This document shows positions 57,756-64,000 of a stretch of DNA of 64,000 bases, in pieces. Origin of the DNA: Azolla pinnata (Eukaryota; Streptophyta; Polypodiopsida; Salviniales; Salviniaceae). The DNA is taken from the NCBI GenBank assembly GCA_037176905.1, contig JBBBWG010008891.1:21371-85370 (forward strand). Direction: 5' to 3'. The notes under the pieces were generated by a model. The model made no database searches, was not told the origin of the DNA, and saw nothing but the letters and a program-made list of their open reading frames with translations. A program made the translations under genes and the position numbers. Positions within the stretch are counted from its first letter, which is position 1, and every line of letters begins with the position of its first letter.

Positions 57756-58683
57756 CGTCACAAGCTTCCTCTTTTCCTCCTCACGTCTCAAGGGATCGCC
57801 ATCGAAAATCAGCACAGATAGATCGATCGACCGACGCAGATATGCATATCTCTACTTCGTCGACAATCATGTGTAATGCGTGTGCATCAATCATATGTTT
57901 CTCTGCTTGAAAATCAAATGCCTTGGTCAGATACAACAGTGAGTGCAGAAAGCGCACCTGAAAAACAGGTACTTGATCAAACCCTAAATTAGGCAAGGGA
58001 GGCAAGGAAAACCCTAAAACCACGTACAAACATGAAAGAGCAAGACCCAAAACGGAAACCCTAACCCAGGGATGCCATAGAAACCCTAGATTCAGGGAAT
58101 GAAGCAGAGAAGCTTAAACCAGTCGCGAATTTGGAACCCTAAAGGACATGAAAAAAGCGATGCCATGGGGGAGAAGACATCCAGGCACACGGATGAAAAG
58201 AAGGAATCCGACAACGAGAACCCTAGAGAAACGCAGGGCGGGACGGAAATGGGGAAGCCCCCCAAAAAGCACACAGAGAGAGGCATGCAGGGGAAGAAAA
58301 AAAAGGATAGAAACAGAGCAGTAACAGAGAACAAAGGACGAAGGGCGATGGTGGGAAAGGATCGAACAACAGACATGGGAGGGGGAGAGGAGGAGGATTG
58401 GAAACAGCAAACCACAGCAAAGCAAAGCCAAAATCAGAGCAAAGCAAAGCAAAGAAGGGCATGGCTGAGCAAGGAGAAGCACTCACCCTCGTGCTACTGT
58501 GCTTCTTCTTCTTTCTGTGCGAGCTTCCGCGCTCTGTGCGCTCTTTCTTCTCCACCATGTCCGTGTCTGTGTCTGGGCCTCTCTGCCTCTGTCTCTGTCT
58601 CTATCATAGTGGGCAGTTTTGAGACTCTGGAGAAGAAGAAGAAGAAGAGAAGAAGAAGAAGAAGAAGAAGAAGAAGAAGGCCA
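57756..58683. other. Upstream region of the J-protein gene
   Basis: The promoter and 5' UTR presumably lie here. Purine-rich on the plus strand, ending in (GAA)n at about 58632-58678. Frames up to 220 codons on either strand are low-complexity and not called as genes. Confidence 0.5.
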
Positions 58684-59615
58684 TAGCTATGGCCATGGTG
58701 GACATGGACCATGGACATGAACCATGACCATGGGCCATGGACATGGGCATGTTGGAACATGGACATGGGCATGTTGGAACATGGACATGGGCATGGTGGA
58801 CATGGTGGACGTGGTGGACATGGTGGGCATGGTGCACATGGACATGGTGGGCATGGTGCACCTGGGCATGGTGGGCATGGTGCACATGGACATGGTGGGC
58901 ATGGTGCACATGGGCACGGTGGACATGCGGACATGGACATGGACCCTGGACATAGGGGCATGGTAGACATGGACCTATGGACATGGGCATGGCTATGGGC
59001 ATAGTGGACATGGACAGCTGACATGGACATGGACATGGTTGTGGCATGGTGGCTATGGAGCTCTGGCATCATCGACATATCGCCATAGCCCATTGGCCTG
59101 TTTTCCGTCCGAACCATCTGTATTCGAGCATGGCCTATGGGCTCATATGAGGGCATGGCAATCAGGCATGTGTGTCATGGGAGGCAACCCTCTCCACAAG
59201 CTTGCTGGGACAGCCATCGATGGATCATGGAGGCATGGCGATGGGCATATCTGCTGCGTGCGGCCGTGGACATCATGGGCATTGGATCTGCCATGGGGGC
59301 ATCGTCTGTATGGCTATGGACATCGTTGGTGTATATACGCGATGGGCATGGGCATCTATGTGGGCTACGGACATCATCATACGTGCTTGCGTATGTGCGT
59401 CGTCATCCATGGGCAGCATCTCTACAGTTGTGGACATCATCATGGGCATGGCAGTTGGTATGTCGGGGGGCCATCACATGGACATCATGGGCACGGGCGA
59501 TGCAATAGGCATGGGCATCATCTGCGGCCACGGACACCATCATGGACATGGGCATTGGATCTGTGAATGGGCATGTCTATGGCTGCCAGCATGGGTATGT
59601 ATGTATGTGCATGGT
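58684..59615. repeat. CATGG-based tandem array
   Basis: The core 58684-59045 is built from 9- to 21-bp units such as GGACATGGTGGGCATGGTGC and ATGGACATGGGCATGTTGGA. A more degenerate tail with GGACATCAT(C/G)ATGGGCATGG phrases continues to ~59615. All six frames are largely open because stops are rare in the unit, giving His/Gly- and Pro/Cys/His/Met-rich ORFs up to 220 codons on both strands. I regard them as artefacts of the repeat. Confidence 0.88.
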
Positions 59616-59757
59616 TAACAAATTTCGGAACTCGGCCTTTTTCGCAGCTGCTTGTCCGTATCAAGCCACATTAGATCATTTGTCATACACCGAATCTGCT
59701 GTTGCTGCGATAGTTGCATGGCATCTCTGAGCTTATATGTGGGCTAGATAGTTAATC

Positions 59758-60129
59758 TGTTAAGTTGTATATTACGGTTTGGTTGTTTTACAGATGATGG
59801 TACCTGCCCTAAGTTCTATTTGGCAAATTATGTGCTGATTGTCATGTTTACGAGAAAATTTCATGAACTTGTGTAGAAATTTCCCATGGGGCTCACTTGT
59901 ATTTGATGATCAATCATTAAAGTATTTCTACTTATATCTAATCATATTGTTAATGCTAATTAACCTCCCTCTGGTGTACTGCTATTGTTCTAATCTCTCT
60001 CTCTCTTCGTTATTCTTTCACAAACTCACCCCTAACACATTGTTTTCATTGCTTAATCTCATACATGATCAATCAGATTTAGATCAGTAATCTTAGTTAA
60101 GGCTTTAATTACTTACATGGTATCAAAGC
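59758..60129 (+). mobile_element. Ty1/copia LTR with primer-binding site (fossil)
   Basis: A ~360 bp segment starts TGTTAAGTTGTATATTACGG and ends TTAATTACTTACA, immediately followed by TGGTATCAAAGC (60118-60129), which matches the initiator-Met tRNA primer site used by copia elements. No gag or pol follows and no second LTR is seen, so this is the 5' remnant of a broken element. Confidence 0.55.
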
Positions 60130-60969
60130 GTGTGTGTTTTGTTTTAACACTCCAAATAAGCCCATGTGCCTAATACTATTTGTACACTTGATACAAAATG
60201 CCAATGTGCAGCATGAACAGAAATAAATCTCTATTTTTTTTCTTTGTTTCAAAAGAACTCACAATTCCCTCAATCTGTCACCTTCCTTGATTTTTTCTTC
60301 TCTTCCAAGATTGAAGCTAGAAATAGGAAAAGAAAGTAACATGGATTGAAACCAAATTACAAGTAGCTGAATAGATGTATCAACTATCACCAAATTACAT
60401 GGCAATAGATACAATACCAATGAACATGGCTTCAAACGGAAATATAATGAGCATATTTAATCAAATGTTTTAACAAAAATGTTCATATTATCATCACTGC
60501 CCAAATCGGGAGTGAACGCCAGATCAGGTACATCTTTCTTACAATAATAACATATTCAAAGTACATTCTAGTTCACTCCAAAAATAGTTCTGGATGTACA
60601 TCAATTTACAAAATGACACTCTTGTTGTCAGCTGAATGTTTGCCACTTCCAATTTATAAATAATGGAAAATTTCTGCTGGTATGACGTAAAGAGTTGTTA
60701 GTGCTAATTTGTGATATCCCATACAGGAAATCCAGAAAACATTTCTTTGTGTCACAAAAAAGAAGAGTAGATCCGGTTGTGGCTGCATATACACTTTCTT
60801 GGAACCTTGAGATATGCTTGATGAGAGGAAAGTTAAGTTTGGGGAGTATAGTGGATGTAGACCAAGTTCTTAATCTTGTCATGATGATATGATATGTTAG
60901 CGATTTGAGGGTAAGAGACTACCTCAGGATTTCTGAGGACATCATCAGAAATTTAGCATCGATCAGCCT
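60130..60969. other. Intergenic, RDR 3' flank
   Basis: AT-rich sequence after the LTR remnant and beyond the RDR stop codon. No gene seen. Confidence 0.5.
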
Positions 60970-63900
60970 TCAATTCAGCCTCTTATTTGGGGAAACGCCA
61001 TTTGAAGTCTGGTTCCATTTCTTCAGGGCGGTGTTCCGCTTGATAGCTAATAGCCTGTCGTACAGTACCCACGGGAAGCTAAGAAAGGGTGTTTTGGATT
61101 CTCTGTCATCATCACCTTGACACTTCACAAAGTCAGGGTGATAAGTCACATGATACCATGATGAAGCGATCGCATACTGTTCATTTCTTGCCGTTGAATG
61201 TTTCGCCTCCTGGATCATATCATCATACCATGACCTTGCCTCTGATCGGAGGGCCTTCATTGCATCGTGGATTTTATCTTCAACCTTCCGAGGATCGCTA
61301 TTCCTTTTGGAGTAGTTACCGATGGCAGGATGCAGCTCCGAGAAGAATCCGGAAACCATCTCGGCTTCAGTCTCAACTCCATACAAGTCCATCAACAACC
61401 TTAGCCTGGCATTATACAGCTTCTTATACTCGAGGGAGGTCACCAAATGCCGCTCGAAACCTTCTTGCACCAAATCCTTGTCATACGACCTTGTAACATC
61501 ATCTGCATGGATCTTCAGGGAATCTCCTCCAGCCGCTGCCATTTTTGCTGCTCTGTATAGCTTTCCAAGAACCCCTCTCGATATATAGCTTTTCTTATCT
61601 CTTTTCTCCATAAAATCAGGATATACATGTGGGCGCAAGTATTTCGGCAGTATAGCTGCAACACCCGTCTTTGGGAAATCAACGGAAATAGAAGATAGCA
61701 AAGCGAGTTCTTTACATTGCCATGATCTAGCCTTTTCAGGCTCCCTGTCTGCAAAGACAACATGTGCATTGGCGATCGTTCCGAGGTTGTCATTTTGCAT
61801 GTAGTTCACAAAGTAGGTTTGAATTTCCTGCAAATACAAGAAATCCATTAGATGATGTATTCCCCAGATCCAAAATGTGACAAACATGTTAACGGTTTTC
61901 CCTTCTGTTTGATATAGTCAAATGGACTCTTAGAGAATTCGTGACCATACTGCAGTCTGGAAATAATCAACCGTTGTGGTAGGCATGTCTTATGAAGAAC
62001 AAGAAGCTAGGTCAGTTAGCTTGGTTAAATAGAAAGTAATGAAGCACAATAGCTATAAGATAGGCATCATTGACGAAATCACTGGCAAAGACTGATAAGA
62101 CACCAGGACATATGACCAGGCTATCAACTGCCAACTAAGTTATGCAAGAAAGGCTTAGGCCCGAGGTTACGGTTTTTAACCTAATATAAGTTGGAAGCAT
62201 TGTTAGCACACTTGATAGACGGTATTTGTCTGTACTTAAAAGATGTGCATTGCACCCACAAAGTTTCCCCCTTCAAAATACTTTCGTATCTAATTGTAGG
62301 CATGTACTTCTATGAAAGGCATTTAAATTTACTGGTGGACAATGATTATAACCCTAGAGAAGAAAATACAATCAAAATGAGCTTTTAGGTTTCTGTATGA
62401 TCATCTTATAGCTTCCATCTCATCTAACAATCATGCGGGCTGTGATTTCTTCAAAGGACAATGTGTTATGAACCGATACCAAATCGGTTACTTCTCCAAA
62501 ATGATCATCTTATAGCTTCCATCTCATCTAGCAATCATGCAGGCTACGATTTCTTCAGAGGCCAATGTGTTATAAACCCTATCCAAATGCACCCATTCTT
62601 TTCAATATCATGCCAACTCAAAATTGATGGCATTGTGAATTGCAAGATGCAATCAATAAAGAAAATTTGAAAGTGGTTCTTCTTTACTTGATTCAATCAG
62701 CTCAATGAGAATCGACTTAGCCCTTTCATTTCCACAGATTCTCGTTATATCCCTATGAATGGTAGGACATGGTACAGTAAAAAAGTAAGGAACTGACTTT
62801 TACTTTGTTTACTTAATGATGATATGATAAAAGGCATGTGAATTTAACACACCTCAAGTGTAGGAGAATGATCCAATATGATTGGATTGGGTGGATGATA
62901 GTCCATTGGGGTCTCTGTGACTGGAGGGATCAGCCTTTCATCCCACGTCACAAAATAAAGGTCACCATCCAGATCACTACCAGAACACTCATTTGGATGA
63001 GGCCTGCATAGACAAAAACCCAGAGATATAACTCAAATATTTATTTAAAAACACTTACACTTTGTTTATTTTACATGAAAAACATATTAAATTGTAAGGT
63101 TCAGGGTTCGTGTGCATAGATGCTGAAAGAAAACAATTTTGAGGAATATACACCTGTCACCGTTCTGAGGGAAAACAATACAATCAACCATATGTTGAAG
63201 GTTTGGGGAATCTACAGCAACTAGAACACGAACATCGCCAGGATGGAGGCAGGGGTTTTTGGCCACAACTACCCTTCCCTGAAGAACGGAAGGATTACCA
63301 TCAGAACTGGACACTTTAATAAATACTTCTCCATATGATAAGTGGCCAGTTTCATCCAAACAGCCCATCAGTATTCTTCCCTTGCTGATGTGAATTCTTG
63401 ACCTCTTGCATATCTGGTAAATCTGAGCTGCTTTAAAAGCCTGCAACATGCTGGAAAGGAAAGGTTCACACCCAGGAGCATATCCAGCAAGCAACATCTC
63501 CAGCACGACCTTATGACAATCACCTCCATAAGAAGCCTGGATAACCTCCACAGCTGAAGACCTATCATCCAGCAGACCATTTAATGAAGATATCCTTTCC
63601 TCTTGTATTGCCTCAAAAAATCGGTCCTCAACTCCAAGTGTAGACAAGAGGGTTATTATCTGGCGGTTTAAGTAGCATGGAAGAAAGCGACTCCATTCAA
63701 GTATATCAAGTGACACTAAGTCCGAAGAGAACTTCCTCATGCTTCTCCTCAAAGACAACTTGCAAGTAGCAGTTGGATTGATTGCCACAACACCTTTGTA
63801 GCCCGCATATCGAATTTGAAAAGCCGATGGTGCTTTTCCTGCGACTGGATATCCACATCTTGATGCTACTTCCAAGGCAAACGCTGGAGATATCATCCCA

Positions 63901-64000
63901 ATTCCATCTGAAAAACAGTACTTTATATCTCCATACTGTCTTTCAATATCTGGAATCTCTTCAATTTCATGTGGATACACATCTGGGCCTCTTTTTGACG
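60970..64000 (-). CDS. RNA-dependent RNA polymerase, RDR1-like, 3' part
   Basis: Eukaryotic RDRs copy single-stranded RNA into double-stranded RNA for small-RNA silencing; RDR1 types act in antiviral and stress silencing. The window holds the last three exons on the minus strand: one running in from the edge to 63154, then 63003-62853 and 61827-60970 (stop TGA). Phases fit and ~617 residues are encoded. Seen motifs: YCFSDGIGMISP, FQIRYAGYKGVVAI, NPCLHPGDVRVL, HMVDCIVFPQNGDRPHPNEC, and the catalytic SGSDLDGDLYFVTWDE (DLDGD at 62975-62961), then NAHVVFADREPEKA, VDFPKTGV, YPDFMEK, LYGVETEAE and SSWYHVTYHPDF. DLDGD with CSGSDLDGD context places it in the RDRalpha (RDR1/2/6) group, nearest RDR1 by wording. 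The 5' half, with any N-terminal RRM, lies outside the window. Confidence 0.93.
62398..62605. repeat. ~107 bp tandem duplication in the last RDR intron
   Basis: GATCATCTTATAGCTTCCAT, CTCATCTA(A/G)CAATCATGC and GATTTCTTCA(A/G)AGG(A/C)CAA occur twice, at about 62399 and 62506. The copies differ at about one base in ten. Confidence 0.85.

Noticed and set aside
58494-59566. ORFs of 88-220 codons on both strands in the CATGG array
   Set aside because: The repeat unit lacks stop codons in all frames; no domain or start context supports a gene, although the array is kept as a finding.
1-64000. CRISPR array, prokaryotic operon or integrated virus cluster
   Set aside because: No short identical repeats with regular unique spacers, no Shine-Dalgarno-linked gene runs, and the only virus-like material is decayed copia fragments.

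Overview
This window is nuclear DNA of a land plant. The evidence is TTTAGGG/CCCTAAA-type telomeric repeats, GT-AG introns with plant-style short exons, and plant-specific genes (plastid sirohydrochlorin ferrochelatase, allene oxide cyclase, an RDR1-type RNA-dependent RNA polymerase). Very frequent (TATG)n, (CATG)n, (GAA)n and (AG)n tracts and several divergent gene copies would suit a seed-free vascular plant, but I cannot fix the species from sequence alone.

Nine protein-coding genes are supported, seven of them by a match to a known family and, where spliced, by exon phases that add up exactly. From left to right: SirB (+, 175-2414), allene oxide cyclase (-, 6722-8589), eIF6 (-, 13086-15902), a plastid-type two-helix membrane protein of unknown function (+, 18403-19131), an EGF-repeat single-pass membrane protein (-, 21482-24134), a small secreted serine-rich protein with a repeated DPEF motif (+, 32168-32623), a type I diacylglycerol kinase (+, 38930-43181), the large U2AF splicing subunit (-, 45223-51672), a DUF3444 J-domain protein (-, 55380-57755) and the 3' part of an RDR1-like gene that runs off the right edge (-, 60970-64000). 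That makes ten loci counting the partial one. They do not form one pathway: tetrapyrrole/siroheme, jasmonate-type oxylipin, ribosome biogenesis, lipid signalling, splicing, chaperone and RNA silencing genes sit side by side as usual in plants.

Between the genes are unusually many tandem arrays. They include an inward-facing telomere-like tract directly upstream of SirB, a ~107 bp minisatellite (9.98-10.56 kb), an interstitial CCCTAA array (16.96-17.41 kb), a ~285 bp tandem duplication (17.6-18.17 kb), a degenerate repeat field downstream of the plastid protein gene (19.56-20.76 kb), a ~230 bp satellite in alternating A/B dimers carrying a tRNA-like B box (24.24-25.87 kb), a ~247 bp satellite (53.48-54.3 kb) and a CATGG-based array (58.68-59.6 kb). 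A very AT-rich block occupies 25.87-29.7 kb.

Fossil Ty1/copia material is present: a decayed minus-strand pol fragment near 35.7-36.6 kb, an LTR plus primer-binding site at 59.76-60.13 kb, and a possible solo LTR with heat-shock-element-like repeats at 27.0-27.6 kb. The best candidate for something undescribed is the small secreted protein at 32168-32623, a possible peptide precursor with an upstream cluster of CATGCATG (RY-type) repeats.
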